A stretch of 64,000 bases of DNA. Source: Ohtaekwangia sp036786105 (lineage in GTDB: Bacteria; Bacteroidota; Bacteroidia; Cytophagales; Cyclobacteriaceae). The notes below the pieces were generated by a model. It was not told the DNA's origin. It made no database searches and worked only from the letters and a program-made list of their open reading frames with translations. The first letter of the stretch is position 1. Each line of letters begins with the position of its first letter. The stretch covers positions 1 through 64,000 of the forward strand of contig NZ_DAIQRQ010000018.1 of NCBI RefSeq assembly GCF_036786105.1. Reading direction: 5' to 3'. The position numbers were made by a program, and so were the translations under genes. This document shows, one piece after another, positions 17,941-26,796 of the stretch.

Positions 17941-20900
17941 TTATCTTCTGAGTTCAACAAAGCCTGAGTATCGTTTTGACTGGTTCGCAAACTCGACTAT
18001 ATAGAAGTAAGTACCGTCTGGCAATTTTGAATCGTTGGCACCCAGCGAAATTTTTGTAGCATTGCCCGGGTCTTGCACATTGGATGTATTTCCTTCCCAG
18101 TTGTTCTTATAGTTGCTGCTGGAATACACTATATTCCCCCATCTGTTATACACATATAGTGCTACATCAAGATTCTCGGCTCCCTCTATTATAAACTGAT
18201 CGTTTCGGCCATCGCCATTGGGAGAAAATGCATTCGGAACGACTACGCCTTCCGGCAGATTTGACTCTACCAATATGATTACTTTGGCAGTATTCGAGAG
18301 ATTACCTTTAACGTCACTTATTGAATAATTAAACTCAATGGTTCCGGTAAAACCGGGTTCCGGTTCAAAGTGTAAAATTCCGGAAGCGTCAACACTCGCG
18401 GTTCCTTTACCCGGAATCGTTAATACACTTTGCACGCCAGGCACCGAAGGATCCAGATCTATAGAACCTGCATCGATATCTGCTGAACCTTTCAAGTCAT
18501 TGTTCAAAATGCCCAGCACGATATTCTGCCCTTCCGAAACAGTAATGGAGTCATTTTCAGTTACCGGATTAACTACAGCAGACGGCTTTACCTCGATGGA
18601 AAGTTTTTCACTTGTGCACAACGATGGCGTGCCGTTATCACAAACCTGTATCTCGATTACATCAGTCCCTGCAAAACCATTCTCCGGTGTATAGGTATAC
18701 TTACCATCGCTGGTTATTGTAATGGTTCCATGAGCAGGGCCGCTTATAGGAGTAACATTATACACCAGCGTTCCGTCCACATCAGAATCATTCAATGATA
18801 CGGACCCTGAAACAGGTACTCCTTCCGTTGTAACATTGGAATCATCGGCTGCTACCGGAGCATCGTTTACAGGATTAACCGTAATGGTAAGTGTTCCTGT
18901 GTTTGAAGTGGCTCCGTTGTTGTCGTTTACAGTATAGTTCAACGTAGCCGAACCGGAAAAATTCGATGCCGGTGTAAATGTTACTGCTCCTGATGCATTA
19001 ACACTCCAGCTGCCGGATGTATTTGTGAACGTATTCTGAATACCTGGCGTAGCCGGATCAAGGTCTACAGTGGATGCATCGATCGTTCCGTCTACATCCG
19101 TATCATTGCTCGTTACCGTAATGGTTACCGGTGTATCTTCGTCTGTAGAACCGGTATCATTGGTAGCAACTGGTGGATCGTTTACAGGATTAACGGTAAC
19201 AGTAAGTGTTCCTGTGTTTGAAGTAGCTCCGTTGTTGTCGTTTACAGTATAATTCAATGTAGCTGAACCGGTAAAGTCTGATGCCGGTGTAAACGTTACT
19301 GCTCCTGATGCATTAACACTCCAGCTGCCGGATGTATTTGTGAACGTATTCTGAATACCTGGCGTAGCCGGATCAAGGTCTACAGTGGATGCATCGATCG
19401 TTCCGTCTACATCCGTATCATTGCTCGTTACCGTAATGGTTACCGGTGTATCTTCGTCTGTAGAACCGGTATCATTGGTAGCAACTGGTGGATCGTTTAC
19501 AGGGTTAACGGTAATGGTAAGCGTCTTTGTAATACAAGCCGATGGTAATGGAGTGCCTGCATCACAAACCTGGAATGTTATAATTTCCGTACCGCTATAA
19601 TTTGCATTAGGGGTATAGATATAGGTTCCGTCTGAATTTAATACAAGTACTCCGTGCGATGGACCAACAACAGGAGTTGTGTTTACAGTCAATGCTGTTC
19701 CATCAGGGTCACTATCTCCGCCTCCAATAACACTGGCAGATATAGGTGTATTTTCATTTGTACTAACTGTTTTATCGCTTACAACCGGTGGCGTATTGCA
19801 TTGCACAACAACTCCGGACTGGCTGGCGGTGCACAAGGTTGTTTTCTCACGTGCAAATACAGTATAGGTTCCATTTGCAAGCCCGGTAAAATTTGCCGAA
19901 TTCTGAAATGACGAGCCATCAATAGAGTACTCCAGTGTACCGGATGGAACCGATGCTGAAATAGCAATAGAACCATTGCCGGCTATACCGGAACAAGCTG
20001 ATGATGCTGAAGATATAGCAGGCCTGTCGTATATAGTAGCTGTAACGGCAACTCTTGAGCTCGCACATGTTCCGTTGTAAAACTCGACATAATATGTTTG
20101 CGAGGCAGAAAGCGAAGGCGTTACAAAAGTTGACGTTGTTGTATTGGCATCGGTCTGAAGCAGTGATCCTCCGGACGAAGCAGAGTACCACCGGATTGTT
20201 CCTGAAACCGAAGAAGTAGCCTTGAGAGAAACCGTTCCCGCTCCACAACTACTTCCGGAAACAACAACTGGTGTTGCCGGGGCTGTTTGAACGGACGCTG
20301 TTACAGTAGTGCGCAAACTGGTACAAGTACCATTGTCGAATTCAACATAGTAATCGGTGTTTGATGAAATTACCGGAGTAATAAAGGATGAGGCGTTGGA
20401 ATTGGAGTTCGTAAACATGAGATTACCTCCTGTTGATGCATCGTACCATCTGAACGTACCGGCATTTGTTGATGAAGCCTGAAGCAAGGCAGAACCCGAT
20501 CCGCACACGGAGCCTCCTGTTCCTGCAGGTGCCGATGGAAGTACATTAACCGTTACCTCTACTGCTGTTCTCGGTGTACTGGAACAATTGCCATTGTCGA
20601 ACTCTACATAATATATTTTTGAAGAAGTTACCACCGGCGAATACACAGAGGTTGATGACGAAGTTGTAGTGGATAGCAACGTGCCTCCTGTGGAAGCATC
20701 ATACCACCTGAACGTACCCGATACAGGAGAAGTAGCTGTTAATGAAACAGGGCCGCTTCCGCACCGATACACAGCACTTGCAACCGGAGCTGCCGGTGAC
20801 TGATTAATTGTAGCCGTTACGGCTGTTCTTCCACTGCTTAAACAAGTTCCGTCATCAAATTCCACATAATAGGTGGTGCTTGTTGCTATAGCGGGCGTAG

Positions 20901-23900
20901 TATAGCTGGACGTAGTTGAATTGAGCGATGTCTGCAACAACGTTCCTCCAGACGAAGCTGTGTACCATCTGAAAATACCAGCGGTGGAGCTGCTTGCATT
21001 CAAAGTAACAGTTCCTTCTCCACATCTTGAACTTCCGGTAGCCGTAGGAGGTGCAGGCGCTACACCTGCATTTACTTTGGCAAGCACAGGCGTTCTTGAA
21101 CTTGTACAAGAGCCATTGCTGAATTCGGCATAGTAGGTTGTATTGGTCACAATGCTTGGCGTCTTATAGGTAGACAGCGTTGTGGTATAATCTGTTTGTA
21201 AAAGGTTTCCACCGGTTGCTGCATCGTACCATCTTATAGTACCGGTTACAGAACTGGAGGCTGCAATGGTTACAGATCCCGGTCCGCATCTTGACCCTGC
21301 TATAGCCGTTGGCGCGGCCGCTGCCGGAAGCACGGTTGCAACAACAGCCACGCGCTGACTTGTACAAGCGGGCGAAGCCGTAACCAGCTCGACATAGTAT
21401 GTAGTCGTTGAGCTTATGGAAGGTGTTGTAAACGAATGGCTGTTCACTCCGGCTCCAGACGTTGAAATGGCAGAACCACCGGAAGACGCTGTATACCACT
21501 TGAATGTTCCTGCCAGGCTCGATGCTGCCAATAGTGTTCTCGTACCACTTCCGCAACCTGTGGCATCCGTAACGGCAATATCCGAAGTATTGACAATGGC
21601 TGCGCGTACAGGAGTTCTGGAAGTAACACATGTTCCCTGATCAAATTCAACGTAGTAATCCGTTGTCGCTGATAAATAGGGTGTAGTATAACTGGACGTT
21701 GTTGCTGATGAAGTTGTTTGAAGCAGTGTTCCTCCTGTCGAGGCTGTGTACCAACGGAATGTGCCACTGGTTGTGCTGGAAGCACTCAATGTAACTTTAC
21801 CCGGTGAACATAGTGTACCATTTGTAACCGTTACTGTAGCCGCTGGCGCAATAGTGGCTTTAACAGCAACACGAGGAGCCGTACATGCCGGAGATGACGA
21901 TGAGAATTCTACATAGTATGTTGTGGTTGTCGAGATGTTTGGAGTGGTATAGCTTGACTCTTTCACTCCGGAGCTACTGGTGGCTAATAAAGTTCCGCCC
22001 GATGCAGCCGTATACCATTTGAAGGTTCCGCTCACAGTAGATACGGCCCCCAGTGTTACCGCGCCCGGTCCGCAGTTACTGGACGATATACCGGTAACAG
22101 ATGATGACAATACATTTGCGGTTACTTTTACACGGGCCGTTGTACATGTTCCATTCGAGTATTCTACATAGTAATCTGTACTCGAAGTAAGTGAAGGCGT
22201 GTTGAACGTAGAGGTAGTTACTGCGTTATCGGTTTGCAGGGGTGCCCCGCCGGATGCTACACTATACCATCTGAAAGTACCTGCTGAAGCATACGATGCT
22301 GTTAACGATGTACTTCCCGCAGCACAAATTGTATTTCCGGAAGCAGAAGGTGGTGCCAGCGCAGAAGTGAAATTTGCTGTGACGGCCGTCCTCGCGCTGG
22401 TACAGGTACCATCGGTAAATTCAACATAGTAAGTCTGGTTTGACGTTACGGTTGCAGGAGTATAGCTGCTTGAATTCGTTCCTGAGCTTGTACTTACCAG
22501 GGTTCCGCCGGTGCTTGCCGTATACCAGTTGAAAGTTCCCGCACTGGCAGCCGAGGCGCTTAGGGTAACCGTTGAATTTCCACAGGTACTACCTGAAGTT
22601 GTTGTTACAACCGGAGGCTGTGTAATTGTTGCTGTAACAGATGCTCTGCCGCTGGTACAGGAGCCATTGCCAAACTCTACATAATAGGTCTTACTCGCAG
22701 ACAGAGACGGTGTAACAAATGTACTTGTGCCGGCATTTGCAGTGGTTTGAAGAAGACTGCCACCGGTGGCTGCATCGTACCATCGAAACGTTCCGGTTGA
22801 ACCGGTTGAAGCGCTGAGCGAAACGGAGCCGGCCCCACACCTTGAAGCCGATACTATAGCAGGTGTGTTTGATGAATCTATTATGGTTGCTGTTACTGCC
22901 TTTCTCTTACTGGTACACGTGCCGTTGTCAAAATCAACATAGTATGTTGTTGAAGAGCTTAGTGAAGGCGTGGTAAAGTTATCGGAGGAAACTGTACCTG
23001 ATGTTCTTAGTAAATTACCTCCGGCAGCGGCATCATACCATCTGAAGATGCCTGAACTGGTTGAAGATGCTGACAACGTTATAACGCCTGCACCACATCT
23101 GTTTGCACCCTGAACAGAAAGATTATTAGTAGGGAAAAGATAGTTGGGAGTTGGAGAACCACCTTGTGTAAAATCATCACCCCATACTGTATTACTATTC
23201 GTATTTTCTCCATTGGCTCCTGACGATGCGGTTAATATACAATCATTGTCATCATCGGTATCCCGCCAGTCTCTGATCAAATCGCCATCGGTATCTTGCA
23301 GGGGAGAATTCGATCCGCTGCCACCCATTCCTGCCACTGTGTTATCAAAACCAGCGATCAGATCATATCCGTCAAGCAGACCATCGCTGTCTGAATCGCC
23401 CACTACCGGAAGAATCGGAGAAGCACTACCATCTGAATTTGCATCGTTGCCTTCAATAGCATCTTCCACTCCGTCATTGTCGCTATCTTTATCAAGATAA
23501 TCGGGCACATCTGCGCCATCCGTGTTTAATAATGCTATAGGTATACCGCCATTGGTCAAGTCATATACATTGGCAATTCCATCACCATCATTATCCAGCG
23601 CTACCGGCTTCCTATAGCCTGCTGTAGACTGCCCTTCCACATTATCTGAAATTCCATCGTTATCACTGTCGATATCTTCAAAGTTTCGGAAACCATCAAG
23701 ATCGGTATCCGGAACTGGTAAAGGTATACTTCCCGAAGCATTGGATGCACCGAGCGTCAGGCGGTTGGTTGTAGGGTCAACAGTATTGCCATAGCCATCT
23801 TTATCGGTATCGGCAAAGGCATCCAGTATACCATCGGTATCAGCATCTATACCTCCTGCTTCTATAATATCATAAATTCCATCACCATCAGAATCCCGGT

Positions 23901-25863
23901 CACGAAAGGCAAACAGACCGTCACCATCTAAATCAACAAGTTGTAATCCTGCACCGAGTTGATCAGACAAACCATTCGCATCGGTATCTATAAAGTTGTC
24001 GATGATACCATCACCATTCGCATCGCTGCCACCAGCTTCCAGGCAATCCGTTATACCATCGTTATCTGAATCCAGATCGATAAAGTCGGGTTGACCATCC
24101 AGGTCAAAATCAAAATAGTCGTTAATCCCATCGCAATTCGAATCGAGGTATGGCACAAAACTGGGATCGGCGTAGTTGGGAGCGTAATCATTATCCTCAT
24201 CGGCAGAGGGATCAACACCATTTATACCTTCTTTAATGTCTACAATACCATCATTATCATCATCAATATCTACGCCTGGATCATGAACATGATCAACATC
24301 TTCATCAATTATACAGGTAAGTGTATAGGGGATAAAGTATGGCGACACGGGAACATCGTTTTGACCGATAGCTCCCCAGGTGCCTCCGTTGGGAGGAAAT
24401 TCAGTTACAGAACTTGAGGTACTTAAACCGTTCGTGCCATATATATAGGTATAAGAATTCGATATACCACAACTTCCGGTAGCAGGTGTAGGAATTGCAA
24501 TGAAACCACCACCGCCTCCTCCTCCGCATCCTTCCGATTCTGCTGACGTAATTAATTGATTACCTCCAGAGCCACCGTTGGCATTGAGTGCCTGGCCCGT
24601 AAAAGCAAAGGATTTTATAATGATAGTACCTCCGCCTCCGCCACCACCCGGTGCATCATTATGCGCTGGAATGGTGTTAAGGCCATTCATTCCCTGGGCA
24701 GAGATGGTTCCGGTTCCATTCAACACCGGTGCGATGATGTAAACTATTCCGCCACCATCGCCTCCGCCATTAGAAGCATTATTGTTACCATCTCCGGCAC
24801 CACCACCTCCGCCAAAAAATATTCTTGTCTCTACAATGGCATTTAGCGGCCTGCCTCCTCTTCCACCTACCGGATCGCGATAGTCGCCTCCCCACGCAAC
24901 GCTGCTCAAAGGCGTTGAAAATGCATCTCCATTATTTGCGCCATAGGTATATCCTCCCCGGCCACCACCGGATGAATTCGTTAACTGGTTTCCATTCGAA
25001 ATATAGTCCGGATCAAGAGCCCACGCTGCTGTATAAAGTGGATTAGGGTCCATAACACCGGCACCTGTCCATAGATTGCCGTTATTACCATTTGCGCCTC
25101 CTCCTCCTGCGGCATTGTGTGCGTTTCCACCGCCACCACCGTTGGCAGGAGCACCTCGCCCATACCTGCCGCCCATTCCGGCAGCATCATACTCACTCTG
25201 GTATCCGGCAATGCTCTCACCTTTTTCTCCACCATCGGCCATCAATGGCGAACGATACAGTGTAATGACACCAGGGCCTGGTGAAGTGGTGATGTTATCA
25301 CGCTTGCCGCCTCTGAAACCAGAAAAGGAAGCGCTGATCTCTCCGTTGTTTTTTAATATAGTCTTTACATGAACAGCAGTGATTCCTCCTGTATTTCCAT
25401 CCCACTTTTTGGCAACAATAGAAGCGCCACTGTTGATTGTAAGGTTATCATATTGGGGTACTTTTACAACCTGCGAATGCGCGCTTGCCGAATAAGATTG
25501 TTTTGTTTTACAGGCAAGGGAAATTGTGTTGGATGATACAGAAGCTACATAAGCATACTCGTATTGCCCCGCTCCTCTATAATTGGTTATGGTTCCATAA
25601 TTATTATCATCGGTGGTTTGAATTTCTGCACCCTGAGCCTGGTATAGCATAATCAAATCACCAGCAGAAAGGCCTCCGAGGTCGGACGCAATACTATTCA
25701 CTGTTATCGTGGAGGACCCTTGGGGTACATCTACCGTAATTTTACTGTATGTATTTACAACCGAACCTGCGGTTGAAATAGTAACGTTTCCGGATTTTCC
25801 TGGCTGGGAATAAGAAAACAACGATGCCATTACAAGAAGTAACAGCAATGAAGTGCGTATCAT
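17941..25863 (-). CDS. Giant T9SS-secreted repeat adhesin (SprB-like)
   Basis: 2640 residues. In order: signal peptide (about 1-20); a beta/Gly-rich region with many GGGGG runs (about 180-480); thrombospondin type-3 / Asp-rich calcium-binding repeats (about 520-880; DSDNDGI and DLDGDGL patterns); and 12 Ig-like units of about 85 residues (about 910-1945; pattern CGxGxVTLxASS, FRWYxAxxGGxLLxT, TYYVEFxNGTC). These are followed by a SprB-type bridging unit, five cadherin-like/VCBS repeats (about 2020-2540; PPVATNDTGSTDEDTPVTI) and a type-B T9SS domain (about 2541-2640; PNAFSPNGDGRNDQF, YNRWGNIVY, LPDGTYFYIVEF). It is probably exported through T9SS and held at the surface by the PorP/SprF partner, for adhesion or gliding. 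Two cadherin-like units are near identical at DNA level (see repeat). Confidence 0.92.
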   Translation of the reverse strand: MIRTSLLLLLVMASLFSYSQPGKSGNVTISTAGSVVNTYSKITVDVPQGSSTITVNSIASDLGGLSAGDLIMLYQAQGAEIQTTDDNNYGTITNYRGAGQYEYAYVASVSSNTISLACKTKQSYSASAHSQVVKVPQYDNLTINSGASIVAKKWDGNTGGITAVHVKTILKNNGEISASFSGFRGGKRDNITTSPGPGVITLYRSPLMADGGEKGESIAGYQSEYDAAGMGGRYGRGAPANGGGGGNAHNAAGGGGANGNNGNLWTGAGVMDPNPLYTAAWALDPDYISNGNQLTNSSGGGRGGYTYGANNGDAFSTPLSSVAWGGDYRDPVGGRGGRPLNAIVETRIFFGGGGGAGDGNNNASNGGGDGGGIVYIIAPVLNGTGTISAQGMNGLNTIPAHNDAPGGGGGGGTIIIKSFAFTGQALNANGGSGGNQLITSAESEGCGGGGGGGFIAIPTPATGSCGISNSYTYIYGTNGLSTSSSVTEFPPNGGTWGAIGQNDVPVSPYFIPYTLTCIIDEDVDHVHDPGVDIDDDNDGIVDIKEGINGVDPSADEDNDYAPNYADPSFVPYLDSNCDGINDYFDFDLDGQPDFIDLDSDNDGITDCLEAGGSDANGDGIIDNFIDTDANGLSDQLGAGLQLVDLDGDGLFAFRDRDSDGDGIYDIIEAGGIDADTDGILDAFADTDKDGYGNTVDPTTNRLTLGASNASGSIPLPVPDTDLDGFRNFEDIDSDNDGISDNVEGQSTAGYRKPVALDNDGDGIANVYDLTNGGIPIALLNTDGADVPDYLDKDSDNDGVEDAIEGNDANSDGSASPILPVVGDSDSDGLLDGYDLIAGFDNTVAGMGGSGSNSPLQDTDGDLIRDWRDTDDDNDCILTASSGANGENTNSNTVWGDDFTQGGSPTPNYLFPTNNLSVQGANRCGAGVITLSASSTSSGIFRWYDAAAGGNLLRTSGTVSSDNFTTPSLSSSTTYYVDFDNGTCTSKRKAVTATIIDSSNTPAIVSASRCGAGSVSLSASTGSTGTFRWYDAATGGSLLQTTANAGTSTFVTPSLSASKTYYVEFGNGSCTSGRASVTATITQPPVVTTTSGSTCGNSTVTLSASAASAGTFNWYTASTGGTLVSTSSGTNSSSYTPATVTSNQTYYVEFTDGTCTSARTAVTANFTSALAPPSASGNTICAAGSTSLTASYASAGTFRWYSVASGGAPLQTDNAVTTSTFNTPSLTSSTDYYVEYSNGTCTTARVKVTANVLSSSVTGISSSNCGPGAVTLGAVSTVSGTFKWYTAASGGTLLATSSSGVKESSYTTPNISTTTTYYVEFSSSSPACTAPRVAVKATIAPAATVTVTNGTLCSPGKVTLSASSTTSGTFRWYTASTGGTLLQTTSSATTSSYTTPYLSATTDYYVEFDQGTCVTSRTPVRAAIVNTSDIAVTDATGCGSGTRTLLAASSLAGTFKWYTASSGGSAISTSGAGVNSHSFTTPSISSTTTYYVELVTASPACTSQRVAVVATVLPAAAAPTAIAGSRCGPGSVTIAASSSVTGTIRWYDAATGGNLLQTDYTTTLSTYKTPSIVTNTTYYAEFSNGSCTSSRTPVLAKVNAGVAPAPPTATGSSRCGEGTVTLNASSSTAGIFRWYTASSGGTLLQTSLNSTTSSYTTPAIATSTTYYVEFDDGTCLSSGRTAVTATINQSPAAPVASAVYRCGSGPVSLTATSPVSGTFRWYDASTGGTLLSTTTSSSTSVYSPVVTSSKIYYVEFDNGNCSSTPRTAVEVTVNVLPSAPAGTGGSVCGSGSALLQASSTNAGTFRWYDASTGGNLMFTNSNSNASSFITPVISSNTDYYVEFDNGTCTSLRTTVTASVQTAPATPVVVSGSSCGAGTVSLKATSSVSGTIRWYSASSGGSLLQTDANTTTSTFVTPSLSASQTYYVEFYNGTCASSRVAVTATIYDRPAISSASSACSGIAGNGSIAISASVPSGTLEYSIDGSSFQNSANFTGLANGTYTVFAREKTTLCTASQSGVVVQCNTPPVVSDKTVSTNENTPISASVIGGGDSDPDGTALTVNTTPVVGPSHGVLVLNSDGTYIYTPNANYSGTEIITFQVCDAGTPLPSACITKTLTITVNPVNDPPVATNDTGSTDEDTPVTITVTSNDTDVDGTIDASTVDLDPATPGIQNTFTNTSGSWSVNASGAVTFTPASDFTGSATLNYTVNDNNGATSNTGTLTVTVNPVNDPPVATNDTGSTDEDTPVTITVTSNDTDVDGTIDASTVDLDPATPGIQNTFTNTSGSWSVNASGAVTFTPASNFSGSATLNYTVNDNNGATSNTGTLTITVNPVNDAPVAADDSNVTTEGVPVSGSVSLNDSDVDGTLVYNVTPISGPAHGTITITSDGKYTYTPENGFAGTDVIEIQVCDNGTPSLCTSEKLSIEVKPSAVVNPVTENDSITVSEGQNIVLGILNNDLKGSADIDAGSIDLDPSVPGVQSVLTIPGKGTASVDASGILHFEPEPGFTGTIEFNYSISDVKGNLSNTAKVIILVESNLPEGVVVPNAFSPNGDGRNDQFIIEGAENLDVALYVYNRWGNIVYSSSNYKNNWEGNTSNVQDPGNATKISLGANDSKLPDGTYFYIVEFANQSKRYSGFVELRR
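18861..19490 (-). repeat. Two near-identical tandem 315-bp repeats inside the adhesin gene
   Basis: Blocks 18861-19175 and 19176-19490 are in register with a period of exactly 315 bp (105 codons) and differ at few positions. Each encodes one cadherin-like unit. The other repeats in the gene have diverged much further, so this is a recent duplication or an actively homogenised pair. Confidence 0.9.
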
Positions 25864-25886
25864 ACTAGCTAAATTGGGGATAAAAT

Positions 25887-25894
25887 CAAACGTA
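25887..25894 (-). promoter_or_regulatory. Bacteroidota-type -7 element for the adhesin operon
   Basis: On the minus strand TACGTTTG matches the TAnnTTTG consensus, 23 nt before the ATG at 25863. It is preceded by a very AT-rich tract. A clear -33 TTTG/TTG is not seen. Confidence 0.55.
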
Positions 25895-26306
25895 TTTTTT
25901 TATATACTTAAAATTTAAGCCCGCAAGTATAGCAATACTACCTCACATGTAATGTTTCACTAAAAGTTAATTTTTTTATTTTCTTATAGAACACGTTTGT
26001 TCTGGGTAAAAACATACTCCTGAGACAAAGAATTTATTCACAGCATAGATATAACTCAAACAGTTAGCAGAACCGGACCGGAATTAGCATCACCATATAT
26101 TGGTTACTTCAGCTTACTTACTCTGTAATATGTGCGTGTATGGCAAACGTTGCATTATACGGTATGAAAGTTTCGTGCATCAAAAATCAACGCCATAGCA
26201 TAGATTAACATGCCACGTATTGGGGTATACATAAAAGGTCATCCGTAAAATTCGAATTCCACGCAATGCATCGTTCACTTGGGCAGAATCTATAAGTCGT
26301 TTGATT

Positions 26307-26475
26307 GAGGAGGCTATTACCTGAAGCGATGGGCCGATATCATTTGCGTTATCGAAGTGATACGATTGATCGATGGCGCTGTAGCCATGTAGTTTTGCGT
26401 TGCACTTAACTTCTTATGCGTTGTGCGAGCAGATGAGCACACGTTTTTCATCACCCGGCTCGTTGGCTATTTTCA
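26307..26475 (+). pseudogene. Decayed Rrf2-family regulator
   Basis: In frame from 26309 the sequence reads GGYYLKRWADIICVIEVIRL and then IDGAVAM before a TAG at 26390-26392. The intact Rrf2 protein at 14118 reads GGYYLKQSADTIRIIEVIRL and then IDGAVAM. Past the stop the same frame gives CVALNF, then RADEHTFFITRLVGYF, matching CVSLNF and CEDEHTCSINRLFGQV, with two codons lost and three of the four cluster cysteines gone. Nucleotide similarity to 14297-14469 is obvious by eye; weaker similarity may extend upstream to about 26240. The N-terminal half with the winged helix is not recognisable. This is a degraded paralogue or remnant. Confidence 0.85.
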
Positions 26476-26484
26476 ACGGTATAT

Positions 26485-26691
26485 TTATCCATAGTAGTCC
26501 ACGATCTTCTGCTGAAGATAGATTACCTGTTGCTTCAACCGCGTGTTATGCCTGCGCGATGCATCGAGGCTTTTGCGTGTTCGCTCCAGGCAATTTTCTT
26601 TTCGCGTTAGCTGTAACTGAAGTCGCGTTACCTGCGCTGCCAGTTTCTCAATTTCCTTTTCCGTCATAAAACGATTAGCTATCGTTATCAT
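26485..26691 (-). CDS. Small coiled-coil protein, unknown function
   Basis: 68 residues, highly charged, with leucine-rich heptads from about residue 12 to 65 (EKLAAQVTRLQLQLTRKENC) and no membrane segment. A GGAG sits 7 nt before the ATG at 26691, which supports this start; a second in-frame Met occurs at residue 9. I do not recognise a family. It could be a small structural or regulatory protein, or a remnant. The overlap-free position between the Rrf2 remnant and the sulfatase promoter makes a real gene plausible. Confidence 0.5.
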   Translation of the reverse strand: MITIANRFMTEKEIEKLAAQVTRLQLQLTRKENCLERTRKSLDASRRHNTRLKQQVIYLQQKIVDYYG

Positions 26692-26752
26692 TGTATATCT
26701 CCGTTCATCACATACGTCCGCACTCCGGAGAACAAAAATGCTAAATATTTTA

Positions 26753-26780
26753 AGTCTATAGAACTAATAGACTATTTTTG
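26753..26780 (+). promoter_or_regulatory. Sulfatase promoter with a 7-bp inverted repeat
   Basis: TATTTTTG (26773-26780) fits TAnnTTTG, 17 nt before the sulfatase ATG. Immediately upstream AGTCTAT (26753-26759) and ATAGACT (26767-26773) form a perfect inverted repeat with a 7-nt spacer, overlapping the first base of the -7 element, as an operator would. Confidence 0.45.
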
Positions 26781-26796
26781 TTTTCAAAGCATCTTT

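Larger units (their letters stand above)
25864..26796. other. Divergent intergenic region, 933 bp, with a gene remnant and one small gene
   Basis: Holds the adhesin promoter (25887-25894), a weakly structured AT-rich stretch, the Rrf2 remnant (26307-26475), a small coiled-coil gene (26485-26691) and the sulfatase promoter. The stretch 25900-26230 shows nothing I can identify. Confidence 0.6.

Noticed and set aside
20030..23130. Regularly spaced repeats that could suggest a CRISPR array
   Set aside because: The period is about 255 bp and each unit encodes an Ig-like domain in one continuous frame of the adhesin.
26400..26669. 89-codon plus-strand ORF
   Set aside because: It overlaps the Rrf2 remnant and the better supported minus-strand coiled-coil gene, in a different frame from the homology.
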